Source: Paracamarosporium sp. OC-R06-R3
Lineage: Eukaryota > Ascomycota > Dothideomycetes > Pleosporales > Didymosphaeriaceae
Length of the DNA stretch: 64,000 bases
Direction: 5' to 3'
Assembly: GCA_019828545.1 (NCBI GenBank)
Contig: JACVRA010000128.1
Coordinates: forward strand, 496,001-560,000
Below, in pieces: positions 34,985 to 47,516 of the stretch (within the stretch, counting starts at the first letter, position 1; every line of letters begins with the position of its first letter). The translations under genes and the position numbers were made by a program. The notes under the pieces are model-generated. The model worked only from the letters and a program-made list of their open reading frames with translations, made no database searches and was not told the origin of the DNA.

Positions 34985-35119
34985 CAGTAGAGTTTTGCAA
35001 TCTCTGGATGGAGCCACACACCAATCACTGTCTCTCTAATACCCTAGAGACCTCCTTTCACGCTCCTTGTTATATTCGGATTGGTCCCCTGACTAACCGG
35101 GGATTGCAAAACTCTACAG
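34985..35119. mobile_element. MITE, copy 2 (135 bp) with TA duplication
   Basis: The ends are CAGTAGAGTTTTGCAATC and the inverted complement of CTGTAGAGTTTTGCAATC (17 of 18 matching). TA dinucleotides flank both sides (34983-34984 and 35120-35121). There is no coding capacity. The termini match copy 1 at 3854-3972. The element lies between the DUF7580-like gene and the ATG37-type gene, about 110 bp after the former's stop codon. Confidence 0.8.
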
Positions 35120-35353
35120 TATCATATACTACTTCAACGACCCAAACCTCACATTTTCAACCTATAATGATATTGCAATGGTCCCAGTCAATGGAAAGCT
35201 GGATGGAACTTCACAAACTCGAAGTGCCATTTCGGAATCTATCATATCATATGTCCATATAGCGTCTTCGAATCAACGCTCTCGCAAGTCCTCAATCCTT
35301 ATAAACATACATACCGTGACCGTTCCCCTCTACACCCGACCCCTCCTCACCCC

Positions 35354-36647
35354 TCACCCACCGCCCTTCCCCACCAACCCCGTTAACCTAACCCTCTGCA
35401 CCTGCGCCACCGCGTCCCCTAGCAACACGCGAATCGCACCCTCCAGCCTCCTGTCCTTCTTTCTCCTCATCCACAACAGGACTATGCCTAGTATGACAAT
35501 GTCAATAGCCACATGCTTCACGCTTCCCCACAACACCCTCCATATAAACCTCAGAAAGAGGAATCTCCTCGAGTGACTAAACAGCCGTCGGGACTCAAGC
35601 TGTTCGCGCAGAGCGGCGATTTCGGCTGTCATTTTGACGAGGGCTTGTTCGACGCGGGCGCGCCACTTTTTGTCTGCTACGGATTCGGGTGGGGGTTGTG
35701 GTTGTGCGGCGGGGGTAGGTGTGATGCCGGGCGTGAGGCGTGCGATGAAGCTCGGTCGTTGCGGCGGTTTCGACGGCGTGTAGGGCAGGGGGTCTTGCGG
35801 CGCGAGATTCGTCTGTACGCCTACGTCTTCAGACGTGGGGTTATACTGCGAGTCCGGCGCATCGACGAACTCCTCGCGTTCCAGCTCCGCCTCTTCCTCT
35901 TCGAGGTCCTCCTCGCTCTGGCTCATGGGGCTTTTGATCTGGAGGGGACCCTGATCGTCCTCGTCCTGCTCGTTGCCCAGGCCCACGGCGCGCGCTTTCC
36001 CCTTGTCGCTTCTTCTTGAATATCCTTGATAGTCCGGCGGGACGTGCATGCCCATGGAGCCAAGCGTCTGGCTCTGCTGCGGCGACGAGGAGGATGAAGA
36101 CGGCACATTGGACTTGACTTGGTCCCAGACGAATTCGAGTTCTGCGACGAGCTCGCGCGAGTCCGGCGACGGCGAGGCGTACTTGTGCATCGTGTCGATC
36201 AACGTGGTGATGTAGCGGCGTTTGGCCTCTGTTCGCGAGAGCCCGTTCTGCTGCTTCCAAGCGTCCCTGCCGTCGCATCAGCATCTGCGCTGCGGCATGA
36301 ACGGTGTCGCGTGCCTACCATTTCTCTCGTGCGCGCTTCACCTCCTCGGTGGTGCCGTCTGGTCGCTCCATGATGCCGTCTACATCGCCCTCTGTGCGTG
36401 TTAGACGCGGACCGGTTGTGCGGAGGGGGCAGCATACCCATGGCTTGCTTGTATAGCCCGTATAGCTGCAAGCGTGTCGCTGACGGCGGCTTCTGCGACC
36501 CCGTTCGGATCTTGTTGACCGTGTTGAGCGCATGGCTGAACACTCTATCTGCACCACCGCCCATTAGCAGACATTCCCCAGACCCCACAGACGCCTATGT
36601 AGCCCCACCGAGAAGCCACGGGAATACGTACCCACGGAGTCGGCCAT
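35354..36647 (-). CDS. ATG37: acyl-CoA-binding protein of the ATG37/ACBD5 type
   Basis: Four exons (36647-36632, 36548-36438, 36391-36319, 36266-35354) give 370 residues. The N-terminal acyl-CoA-binding domain spans about 1-95: VFSHALNTVNKI, LYGLYKQAMEGDVDG (with the ligand-contacting Tyr and Lys), REKWDAWKQQNGLSRTEAKRRY and the closing YITTLIDTMHKY. A long acidic, Ser/Pro-rich linker follows, with a coiled coil (VEQALVKMTAEIAALREQLE) and one transmembrane segment (AIDIVILGIVLLWM, about 323-337) before a basic tail. This layout is that of Atg37/ACBD5, a peroxisomal membrane protein that binds acyl-CoA and supports pexophagy by acting with the Atg30-type receptor. Splice sites were fixed by joining the domain in frame. 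It is a conserved housekeeping gene inside an otherwise accessory stretch. Confidence 0.88.
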
Positions 36648-37042
36648 GACGAGTGCGAGCTTCGATTAGCGCTGCGACCACCCCGCGACGTCTCTATCAG
36701 GCGCGCGTCATCCAAAGGCGTCGAGGGACTGGAAGCTGTTACACGGTGGCGAAGTGCGATGCGGAGAGCGTGGGTTCAAGCTATGGCGGAGGCCGACGTC
36801 GTGCATGGCGCTGGCGATAGCTGCGGAGCCGTTCCATGGTGGAGTGCTGGACGCCGCAGCTGGGGATAAAGGGCCGAGGCTCGGGAAATGCGCCGACACG
36901 TGCCGATATGGGCGGGCGCGCTGTCTGGTTCACGTGTCACCACATGTACATCTGCCAAACCACCCATCCCCAATTCAAATATCGTTATATTTCTACGACA
37001 AGAACATTAGAAGCTGGGCTGCGATACTGTCCGTCTCTCACC

Positions 37043-37535
37043 ATGAGTGTGGTGTTGCAGCCGGTCATTGAGCCGATGCATCCCGGCGCTCATCTGGATT
37101 GCCTCATCGGGCAACTTATTCCGACCAACTTCTACAGAAGTGCACTTTGTTTCCAGGCCTATCTGATTAAATCGCTTCTAGTAAAGCATGCTTGAATGCA
37201 TTCTTCCCCTTTACTGATGCTTCGGATTGCAGATACTGCGACATGGGAATGGGAGAGGTCAACCGACCAATTGTTACCAAAACAGCCAGATATCCAGAGC
37301 AAACAGCGCTTTATTCGAATCCAGCTCGACTATTTCGACTTCTTGGATCACGTTCCGGCAACGGATGTATCGTCAGAATGGCGTTCTAAAGGCTGTCGAC
37401 GCCTTTTTCAAAACGAGCTACACCTCCAACGAAGCAAGACGTGATGACTATCGACCCGTTGCATCGAGCACCCTTGACATCAATTCTCGTACTGCCTTCT
37501 CGTGCGAAATAGGCTACACTCTCAAAATGGCCTAG
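37043..37535 (+). CDS. possible two-exon small gene, unrecognised
   Basis: ATG 37043 opens exon 1 (to 37180). A good fungal intron follows (GTAAAG donor, ACTGAT branch-like site, TTGCAG acceptor, 37181-37232), then exon 2 to the TAG at 37533-37535, for 146 residues. The product starts MSVVLQPVIEPMHPGAHLD and shows no domain I recognise. An alternative frame in exon 2 (LDYFDFLDHVPATD) also looks protein-like, so the phase is uncertain. It lies between the ATG37-type and F-box genes and could equally be non-coding. Confidence 0.3.
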
Positions 37536-37726
37536 TGTGGCTGTCTGCCTTACTCTAGCCTTGGGGCGTATTTTCAGCCCATGTATAATTTGACGACGAC
37601 CTCCAAAGACCTTAAAATCTCAATAACTAACAACACATACACCTTAGAATGAGCACAAGTAAGCGACATAAGGCATACTCGCCTTGCACCACAGAGCTTG
37701 CAACCTCCATCTACAACACCACAACC

Positions 37727-38659
37727 ATGTCTGCTGCATCAACCGTCCTCTCCATCCCTGAACTCCTCCAACAAATCATCTCCGAGCTCCCACCGCTCGA
37801 CATAATCCGCTACCAGCTTGTAAACCGCGCATGGAACAGACTCATCACCGGCTCTGCTCTCTTACAATATAAATCATGGCAACGCAACGACTACCCAGAC
37901 CCCACCCAGCACGTCCAACCCAACGACCTCATACCCGACATTGATTTGTGGGATGAAAAGTACCCCTACGGCTCAGACGCAGCCGCAGACTACCAAATGA
38001 AGCGCTATACCTACAATATCTCCAAACACCTCAATCCAATCATCGTCTCCAAAATCATGCAAGAACCACCGGATAGCCCGAGACACTCTTTCGAGCCAGA
38101 CCAGTCCATGACCACGGATGGGTTCGGCGGGTACATGAGTTTTCCCCCTGTGCTTCTCCGCGCTCTCCTGCGATGGTACGAGGCGAACAAGGCCTCCGAG
38201 CACAAGTGGGCCCACATGTCGCTCTACCGGCCCGACGCTCGCAAAATCCAATGGGATATCCCGTGCTCCGATGATTCGGGGATCCCGTTCTCGCTTGAGG
38301 CGAGGCGCGCGCCTGAACCAGGCGCTAGACGCTACTCCTCGGATTACATCGGCAACGATGTCATGGTGAACAAGGAGCCTGACGAGCCGCTGACTTTGAC
38401 GCTGGGAGATCTGATGGGGAGGTTAGAGAAGGAGTGGGATCGGTGGTTGGATAGCGAGCGCGAGACGCATTACCTCAGTCATGATGGCATGGGGTGTGAT
38501 TACGATCAAGGTCTTCCTGATCATTGCTTGGATAGCGATGAGGAGGATGAGGATGAGGACATGGACGAAGACGGCGAGAAGCATGAGAGGGTTACGTTTG
38601 GGTGCAAGATGACGAGAGAGGAACATATTGATGCTTGTGTTGATATGGCTTCGTCATGA
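37727..38659 (+). CDS. F-box protein
   Basis: Single exon, 310 residues from ATG 37727 (MSAASTVLSIPELL); an in-frame ATG at 37649 would add 26 residues. The F-box occupies about 7-45: VLSIPELLQQIISELPPLDI, then QLVNRAWNRLITGS, matching the L-P-x-E-[IL] ... V-[CN]-x-x-[FW] pattern. Such proteins recruit substrates to SCF ubiquitin ligases through Skp1. The remainder lacks recognised repeats and has an acidic Asp/Glu run (DSDEEDEDEDMDED, near residue 275) close to the C-terminus. This is the common fungal type with an orphan C-terminal part, so its substrate cannot be guessed. Confidence 0.75.
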   Translation: MSAASTVLSIPELLQQIISELPPLDIIRYQLVNRAWNRLITGSALLQYKSWQRNDYPDPTQHVQPNDLIPDIDLWDEKYPYGSDAAADYQMKRYTYNISKHLNPIIVSKIMQEPPDSPRHSFEPDQSMTTDGFGGYMSFPPVLLRALLRWYEANKASEHKWAHMSLYRPDARKIQWDIPCSDDSGIPFSLEARRAPEPGARRYSSDYIGNDVMVNKEPDEPLTLTLGDLMGRLEKEWDRWLDSERETHYLSHDGMGCDYDQGLPDHCLDSDEEDEDEDMDEDGEKHERVTFGCKMTREEHIDACVDMASS

Positions 38660-38728
38660 GTAAGGGGTTACATATAGCGCTGCTTCCTGTGTGCAGTCCA
38701 TTTCCGTCAACGTCTACCTACTATCCGA

Positions 38729-41700
38729 CTACTCTCGATATAAGTCCATAATCTCTTTCTGTCCTACCTCGGCCGCAATATCAACCGGCGTCCTGCCCGC
38801 CTTATCCTCCAATCCAGCATCCAAACCCATAGCAACCAGCGCCTCAAACCGCTCGCACATATCACTCTGGCTGAGAGACAGAGACGACGCACCGGCCACA
38901 ACATGAAGCAGGTTTTGGCCATCCTCATTCACGGCTCGCCAGTCAGCCTTGCACTGAGTAAATAGATCGTACACGGGCGGCTCACGCATGGCAGCGACAT
39001 GGTACTTTGTGTCCAGAGACACACATCCATGCCGGAAGAATGAAAAGATCGGCGTTTCGCCTTTTTTGTTGCGCGCGTTGATGTCGAGACCCATAGAGAG
39101 GAGACGGTTGAAGACGGCGAAGAGCTTGCCTTTCACCTTGTGCACCGTGCTCACCTGCCACTGGCCTCTGACAAGGTGGTGTAACATGGAGTTTCCCTCG
39201 TTATCGGTAGCGTGGACGTCGGCGCCGTGACTGAGGAAAAGATCGATTATCGCGTCGTAATGCACATTCCCTAATGTAATGTGAAGCGGCGTGATTCCCT
39301 CGTTATTGGGCTGGTTTATGAGGTCCGGTGCCGATTGCAAAACGCGTTCAAAGTCTTCCCACTTCAGTCCGAAGCCAAACTTTTTGGCAAAGAAATGAAA
39401 CATGGTATTTCCCTTGTTGTCCTGAGCACGAACATTTGCTCCAGCTTGAATGAGTATGTTGAAAGTGCTGAGGCCGTCTGCGTTGAATTCGCGTGTCCTG
39501 TCGATGGCTTTGTTGGGTTGACAAGCTAGTAGCAACGGCGTATGACCAGCATCGTCGCGGACTTCGAGATCCACACGCTTAGATTGATCTATGAAGATCG
39601 AGCTGATGTCCTCATTGTCGTGCACAAGTTCGTGAAGTATCGTGGAGCTGTCATATCTTGCGTATGGATCCGCCCCGTGGTCCAACAGCAGGTGAACCAT
39701 TCGTCTCTGCTTGTCAACATCCGACTGCTTCTCACTCAGTCTTACACGAGATAAAGACATGAGATGATGAAGAGGGTACTTCTCATCATCGCGGATCCTG
39801 ATCATTCTCGGTTTCTTTGACCCATTGAACTTCGGTCGACCACGAACGTTGGGGTCGGCACCTCGAGAAAGTAGCAATGCAAGCAGATCAGCGTCCAGCA
39901 AAGTTATAGTTTGAATGAACACATCCCGGGTAACGACCGCACCGTGATCTAACAGAAGTGTAACCATCTCTCTGTCAGCACACGCCTTTGCGAGACAAGA
40001 GTTGCCTGCGATGTCGACTGCATTGACGTCAGCGCCATGACGAACAAGGAGTTCAACAGCCCTTTTGTTGAATATTAACCACCCGGTACGATTGAGGGCG
40101 GCGTTCAATGGCGTCATGTCTTGTACATCTCGAAGTTCGGTATTGGCGCCATGCTCTAAGAGATAAGGCAGGCCTTCGCCTACGTGCCACCATCGCCCGC
40201 CGCGTACTAACAGGTGAAGAGCGCTCGAACCGGCTACATCGCCTCCAAAGTCACTGACAGTTCTATCATCGTGCTTCGAGTTATCATCATACTGTTGTGC
40301 ACTGACATTATGGCCAGCCTGCTCAACGAGAATACGGATAACATCCATGTTAGGAGTTCCTCTTCGACATGCCGTCAACAACAAAGGTTCCAATTTCGTT
40401 CGGGTGGACCTCCAAGCGACTACATTATTCTGCGAATGGTACGTGTCTCTCCAACTGCTGTCGTCAAGTGTTTGCTTTCCTCCAAGCGACACCAATGCTT
40501 TCAAAACCGATATATGGCCCTGGGTGACAAGAGCTCGTAGAAGAAATTTCCCTTCGTCGGTGTTAGGGAGGTTCTGCAATTGGTTCTCGGCGTGAAGTAT
40601 GCTGGGTACCAGATGGCAATTCTTAGGCATGGCGTTACTAACGGTCGAGGTGTTGTGGTTCTTGCCGCATTTTGTACAATGCTTGTTTATGTTAGTCCGC
40701 TCAAGCTGGCTTCGGTCAATGCTCTGTCTGATGGGATCGGTCATAGTGAGGCTATCATCGGCTCTTATGGAATCGCGTGCGCGGAGGAGGCAGTCGACAG
40801 TGTAATCTGCTTCTTGAGACGCCGCCTCGGTGATCGCTCGATCCATCAATTGGACTACAAACGTGTCCTTCGTTATCAGTAGCGATATGAGCTCATCGAT
40901 TCTATATTCACCACAATGATACACTGTTGAACTTGAATGTTCGTTATCAGCCATCAGAACAGCACCAGCAATCTTGTCATTCCGGAAGGTGCCAAATTTT
41001 TTGGTCTCCGATTCGTGTTCCGCAAGGCCTTTCCAGGGTGAGCTTTCCCATGTTGGAGAGTCCACCTCAGCTCCAGCATCCATTAACAGTTTGACGCTTT
41101 CATACGAACCCGAAACGCAAGCATAGTACAGAGCGGTCCGCCCAAAGATATCTTTTGAATTCACAGTCGATTTTAAGGCGACGGGCGATTGTGAGGATAG
41201 TGTTTCGAGGAGTATACCCATAATGTTTGGCGTTTTGGATTTGGCTGAAATATGGATCGCAGTACAGCCTTCTCTGGTCCTGATAGAGGGATTTGCGCCT
41301 TTCTCAAGGAGGCGTATAGTGATAAATTCAGAAAATGTCGATGCCAGATGGAGTGGAGTTATACCGTCTTTATCTGCAACATTGGTATCCGGGTACAGTG
41401 AGAGCACAAAGTCTAATGCAGTCGTCTTCCCACTATGTCCTGAGTCTACTGTACCATGTGACGTGCGTCTGTAGTCGTAGATTCCGTCTGGCCGTACGCT
41501 GCTAAGTACGTGTAGCGCAGTGCGGCCCTTATGGTTTGCTTGAAGCGGATCGACACCATGCTTTATTAGTTGACCAAAAGGCTCCGGAAACGCTTCGCCA
41601 CGTTTGTAGAGGTAAGTCGCTGACTTGGAGGCAGCTTCGTGCCACAACGTGTTGCCTTCATCGTCAGTCGCCTTTGGATCCAAGCCCCTGTCAATGAGGG

Positions 41701-44700
41701 CCTGTAGCTGTTTGGTATTTCTCCGATGGTGTACCGCATCGTGGAGTAGCGACCGTCCGCAATCATCAGTGATGTGTAATGATGCTCCGCCTTTTTCCAA
41801 AACCTCAAATACTTGACCAATCTGGCTATCGGAAGACTCGCATATGGAACCGCTGATCCACTTGAAAACAGTAGAATTACTCGTGTCATTCGATTTAAGT
41901 TTGAGGTCAGCGCCAGCAGCGACTAAAGCCTCGAATTTGCTGCCATTGGCTCTAGCCTTGTCTCGGATTTCGATCTTCGTGAGATGGATTGGAGCCTCGC
42001 CTCGCTTGTTCCTCATGTTGATATCTGCACCAGCAGCACACAGGCGATCTATTAGTCCGTCTGGGAAGTCACTGTAGTATGTTCGGACAGCGTAATGAAA
42101 GACACCATTGCCTTCATTGTCGACAGCATCCACACTTGCTCCAAGTTCGATGAGCACCATTATTTTTGGTACGCCTTTAGATGTTAAGCTTAATCTGTCA
42201 CCCATGGCGGCTAGCAATGGTGTTTTTCCATCTCGATTTATCTTCTCTAGATCCGCTTTCCCGATGCGAATCAGTTCGGAAAGAACTTCGGTATCGTTGC
42301 AGGTATGTATAGGCGTATCTTGACTATTGTTTAGCGATTCAACATTAGCTCCAGCCTTAATGAGCATTCTTGCCACAATGTGATCCGTGGCCTGATGCAG
42401 AGGGGTGTTTCCACACTCATCGCGTGAATTCACATCTGCACCTGCCTCAAGCAATAGATCGAAGCACTTTTTCGAGAGATCTATGTCTTTTTTTGTTTTA
42501 GGTTGTGCCAAGGCGTGAAGTCCATTGTTAGCATCCGCGCCGGCATTAAGCAGAAGTCGTATTGCGTCGAAGTCCCTGTTCTTGCATGCTACATAAAGAG
42601 GCCGCTTATGAGGGTAATCATACAACGGGTTTGGGTGCCCATTGAAATTGGTTAAGGGGTGCTTGAGCAGCTGCTGAACCACATTGGATCTTTGGTTCTC
42701 TATAGCGCATAGCAACGCCCCACCAGCTTCTTCTGTTGTTTTTATATATGGTAATAATTCCATAACGGTAGCCAAATGACCGAACAAACATGCATACTGC
42801 AATGCACTGTACCGATTAACCGGGCATCCGGGATCAACACTTTCACGTTGAGACGAGCCGTTCATGTCGCATCCGGCATTCATCAAACAACGCACGACTC
42901 CGTGGTGATCATTCATCGCGGCACGTTGGAGGGCGGTATAACCGTATAAATCGAACTTATTAGTATCTGCTCCATTTTCTATTAGCAATGCCACAATATC
43001 GGTAAATCCTTTACTCGCTGCCCAGACGATAGGTGCGCCTTCATTGATGTCTGTATCAGGTCGAGAGAGCAGCGCTCGCAAGTAGGTTGGAGTACCCAAC
43101 AACACCGCCATGCCCACAGGTGTAAAATTCTGGGAGCTAACCGTTCTCCTCGGAAACTCCTTTTCGTTAGCTTGTAATCCTAGTCTCACTAGGGACGCCC
43201 AATTTTGAAAATGAGCGTGGGCAGTGAACTTGTCCAACATCGTATTGATCTCGTCCTGGTTGTTTCCAGCGGCACTAGCCCTCTGTACATGTACATGCCA
43301 ATTCGTAGCGGCGTATTTGGTGAATGGAGGTAGCAAAGGCTCTCTAGGAGCAAATCTATGCAACGGGTTTTGGAAATTTGGACCTTGCTCTGCGCCTTCC
43401 AAGCAGCCATTTTGAAGGTAAGAAAGACATGCGATTGCTAGGCGGTGGTGTGTAGGGCCATATTCGATTAAAGGGTAGTCTTTGACATCGGTCCGTGTCG
43501 TACCCATTAGAAATTCGGTAAGGGAATGATGGACCACACATAATGTTTCATCAGGAAGCATTTCCAGTAATGGGCCGCAGGCTGCTCGTATGAAGCTCTT
43601 TGCAACCACAATGCTCTGATCACCGAAAGAAGGCTCGTGAATGAGCATGTCAGCCATCTCGATGAGTCGCAAAGGCCTGACGGAGTGCGTCACCCATTGC
43701 ATGATCAACAACTGCATCTCAAGGGAGGATCCGGTTCTTTTGGAGTGCTCTTGGAGAAGTTGGACGTACATATGATGCAGATTCTCCGGAAGCTTTAGGA
43801 GTACGTTTTCAATGTCAGCGTCCGCCTTAAGGCAAGCATCGATAGCAAGTTTCGCATAGAGGAATAAACCCTTGGCTTTACCAGGGACGACATCTCTTAT
43901 AGTCTCGTGTAGATCAGATGCGATAAATGATCCGGAGAGTTTATGTTGCACGTATGCACGAATATCCCCATCGATCATATCTTCGTCCAAGCGTACGCGC
44001 AGTAGCCGTTCCAAACGCAAAGCGCGTTCCACGCTGGCTACAGGGCGACTTGTAGCTATTATTTTAACTTTAGAAGGTTCCCATTGCCCCAAATCGGCCA
44101 GACCTTGTAGGAATGCGTCCATCTCTTCGCCGTTGCTCATTTCGTCGAGCGCATCCACGACGATGTATACTTTAGGTAAATGCGCCACAGCTACTTTCAA
44201 GTATTTCCAGAGATCCAGAGAGGAGAAGCTTTCGAGATCACGTGGCTGGTCAGGCTTCTGGCCTTTGTTTGAGTTTTTGATGCTACTAAGATGTTGCTTG
44301 AGTTGGAGTTGTAAGAGAGGGCTGTATTTTAGGACTTGGGTCAACCAGTCTTGCAGGGCGGCTCTAGGGTTATGGTTGGAGTCAATGATTTGCCGGAAGA
44401 AGAAGTATAATACCGGTACGCGCTCACGCAACAGCTCTTGTATGAGCGCAGCTGCAAGCACCGATTTTCCAGAACCAGGAATCGCTGCATATCGTTAGGC
44501 ATTGGCTGACGTGTCGTGTAGGAAACTTACCGCGCACCCAGAGCATTCCGTACTCGTCGCTGCTGTGCCATTGCTGGTATTGATCCGAAGCTATGAACCA
44601 ATCACAAGTCCCCGCAAGATGCAATTTCAAGTGTTTCTGGTACTCGCTATCTTCGCCACTGAAATTCGTTGGTCGTAGCCAAACGCGAATATCGCGAATG

Positions 44701-44801
44701 ATGTCCCGGGTTTGAGGAATGACATTCTCTTCATTAAATTCGAGCGCGTCGTCGCGACCGATAACAACCGCATCTTCCCATTCAATCTCGGACTCGTTCA
44801 T
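38729..44801 (-). CDS. NACHT NTPase with long ankyrin-repeat array (STAND / fungal NLR-like)
   Basis: Two exons (44801-44531 and 44484-38729) give 2008 residues. The intron splits the P-loop: exon 1 ends GMLWVR and exon 2 supplies IPGSGKS (about 92-98). Walker B is VVDALDE (about 199-205), followed by the IIATSRP sensor-like motif. The segment YQQWHSSDEYGMLWVR before the P-loop is the usual lead-in of fungal NACHT proteins. From about residue 530 to the C-terminus the protein is ankyrin repeats (for example GYTALQRAAMNDHHGVVRCL and GRTALYYACVSGSYESVKLL), more than 20 in total. STAND proteins act as ligand-triggered switches in fungal non-self recognition. The N-terminal ~60 residues before the lead-in are too short for a standard effector domain. 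The start used is MNESEIEWED; ATG 44900 in frame would add 33 residues. Confidence 0.88.
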
Positions 44802-45215
44802 TGTCAACGTCGATGTTTGACGGTAGCAACGAAGCTTTAATAAGTCAAAAAGTTCTAGTGCTCTAAGACGGCTGTCCCCGTGCACCTTCCTAGCTTGCAA
44901 TGCCTTGCAGCATTATATAGCTGGAGTGGTTGTATATAGCAAGTGCGCAATGGCTGCCTGCTCAAATGCCAAGAGGGTCTAATTGGCATTCGCGAATTAA
45001 ACCAATGACCATCCATTTTGATTCTCGCCCAGACTACTATTCTCCACAAGCGGAAAATGGCCCCATGCGTATGTGAGACGAATCTCTTCGTATACAGCGG
45101 ATAACCACTCAATATGTGACGAAGTGCTTAAATCTCACACTCATGGATACATACGTTTATCATACAAGCAAAGGCTTCCTGACAAAATCACATCCAACTC
45201 ACTCATAAAAGGAAT

Positions 45216-47516
45216 TTACATATGCGTCGACGACAGTGAACTTCTTGTATCATCTGCCTCAGCCGAGCCGGCATCCACGTGGATTTCCTCGCACGAAGTT
45301 TCCGCGCATCCCGTTTCGTCACCAGCTAGCTGCGCTGGTATTTCCTGAGTAGCTTGGGGGAGAGTGGTGTTGGGCTCCGTACCAGATGTCCCGCAAGTTT
45401 CCTTTTTCTCCAGTTTGGAACAGGCCGAGCAACCCGTCTCGAGGGGTAACTCGGGCAATAGCTCCTGCGTCACTGTCACCGGAACCTCGCTATTGAGCTT
45501 TTCCCATGTGCCTTGATGATTTCCCTCGTATGCGCGCCGCTGAAGCTGGAATACATTGTCTTGAACCCAACGATCTGTACGGGGTGCTAGTGCGTGACGG
45601 AACCTACTAATAAGAACTAAGAACTTAAGCATGACTATGCTCAGGATGGTGACGAGGCAAGCAAAGCCGATGATAAATGAGAGACCAAACACGTTGATAT
45701 TACTAGATATACTTTAGCTTTATAGAATGTGTGTGATATTGTGAGCACTTACACGAAGCCACCCGACTTCGTCATTCTCTGCATGTTGCAAAGTTGTTGC
45801 TCTCCTGCAGTCAGATTTTTCCTAACATAAGACTGTACTGAGAGCGATTGTGCGCCATATCCGATTGCATAATCAGATACCATGGTCTGCATCGAGGCCC
45901 AGATGTATCTCTCCCAGCCGGTGATCTCTTGAATCCATTGGTCATCCGGAAGCGACGAGATCTCACCATTAGTTCGATCAGCTAGATCTTGTACTTTTAT
46001 TGTAGCCTCTGCTGCTGCTGCTGTGTCATATCGCCAGCTTGAGATTACGAGGAGCTGCAGCGCAGCCACTTGAACATCACTGGCCCCGGGAAACTGGTCA
46101 GATTTAATTGTACCAGGCAACGCTGTCAGCGCAGTACAATAATCAGATTCTTTCTCCCGGGCAATGCAAAACTGGTACTACGCGAGATGTTTCAGTCTTG
46201 CTGCTCATATGACAAGTGACGCACATACCTGTTGGCGACAACCTAAAATAGACGATAGCGCATCGGCAAAGTATAGCGTTGGAGTATCTTCTGCAGCGGG
46301 GGATTTCCAAACGAAGGCCCTGTGCGCTGAAAAGTATGGATCTTCAACAGGGTTGTAATACGAAACCCGGTTGCTAGCAATCGATATCAGGTTGAGATCT
46401 GAGTTGTCGTCCCTCAGTTCGGGTATAGGCTCAAGATTGCTTATGGTAGTCCACTCCGGATTAGAGAAGGATCGCACAAAACTAATAAATCAGATGACTG
46501 ACACACGCTAGGGGTGCGATTTGAGTTACGTACCCAACACTATATCTTGAGGAGATATTGGACACAGTTAAGCTGAGTGAGAACGTCGCATTTGCAAATG
46601 CTCCGCCATGCCGCAGTTTACCGTAAGACACCTGTTGCATCTTTTCTCCAGGAATCGGATTGCGATTGGCAAAAGGATAATCAGTAGAGTTGATTATCGC
46701 GGTGCGTCCCGATTTATCGAGCAATCCGCATGTGATCTTTCTCCTATACTTGACGTTGTCCTTTTTTTGCATATTCCAGCCAAAGAATTCATTTGCGTTA
46801 ATGAGTCCAGAATCGATGCTAACCGCTGGGTTTTCATGACTCATACACACAGAAGGGTCAAAAGGGCACTTCTCCCGTTTAGGATCGAGATTGATTCTTG
46901 GTTTGATGAAAGCTTTGCAGCGCAGAGGAAGTGTTGTTGTATTCTGAAAGCATTCTTGGGCAAATGGAATACTGCGAGTATTTACTACATCTGCGTAGCT
47001 ACCAAGACCATCGAGATATGCGAAGCTGAAACCATCGACAGAAGGCTCGATATTCAAAGGGCCGCATAAAGAGCTTCTTATAAGTACTGGTATGTTGGTG
47101 CTAGTGATAACGTACGACGAGAAAATCCCTGCAAGGATTGAGAGGACAGCAAAGCCGAGAGCCAATACTAGCTGTGCGATAGACCGGTAGAAGACACGGT
47201 TTGTCCGTTTTCTCCAGGCCCAGTAGAGTTTCGCCCATTCAATGAGGAACGAAGTGGGAGGAGGATTTGCTCTGAGCAGCACCTGTTGTTGGCGGAATAA
47301 GGCATCCGCAGGACGGCCATGCGCGCGTAATTGGTGATTAATGAACATGACAAGACTCCAGAGGTGAGTGGTGGCTAGTGAGGAGAGAATAGCCAAGAGA
47401 GCCACTATTATCGCACCTGTCTGACTATCAGTTGTTATGACGCTACCCATGGGCTGCCCTTGATCGTTGTTAATCCAGAACCCTTGCTTGACATATCGAG
47501 AGTCTACCTCAGACAT
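45216..47516 (-). CDS. multi-exon membrane glycoprotein-like protein, unknown function
   Basis: Four exons (47516-46534, 46481-46229, 46171-45753, 45702-45216) give 713 residues. There are three clear hydrophobic segments: about 33-60 (IIVALLAILSSLATTHLWSL), about 118-142 (LVLALGFAVLSILAGIF) and about 553-580 (FGLSFIIGFACLVTILSIVML). Between the second and third lies a ~400-residue region with several Cys and N-x-S/T sites (NTT, NST, NAT, NIS, NLT), fitting an extracellular loop. The C-terminal ~130 residues are polar and cytosolic-like. I recognise the layout as a family common in Pleosporalean genomes but know no function. It lies head-to-tail upstream of the NACHT-ankyrin gene on the same strand, with about 0.4 kb between. 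Confidence 0.7.
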
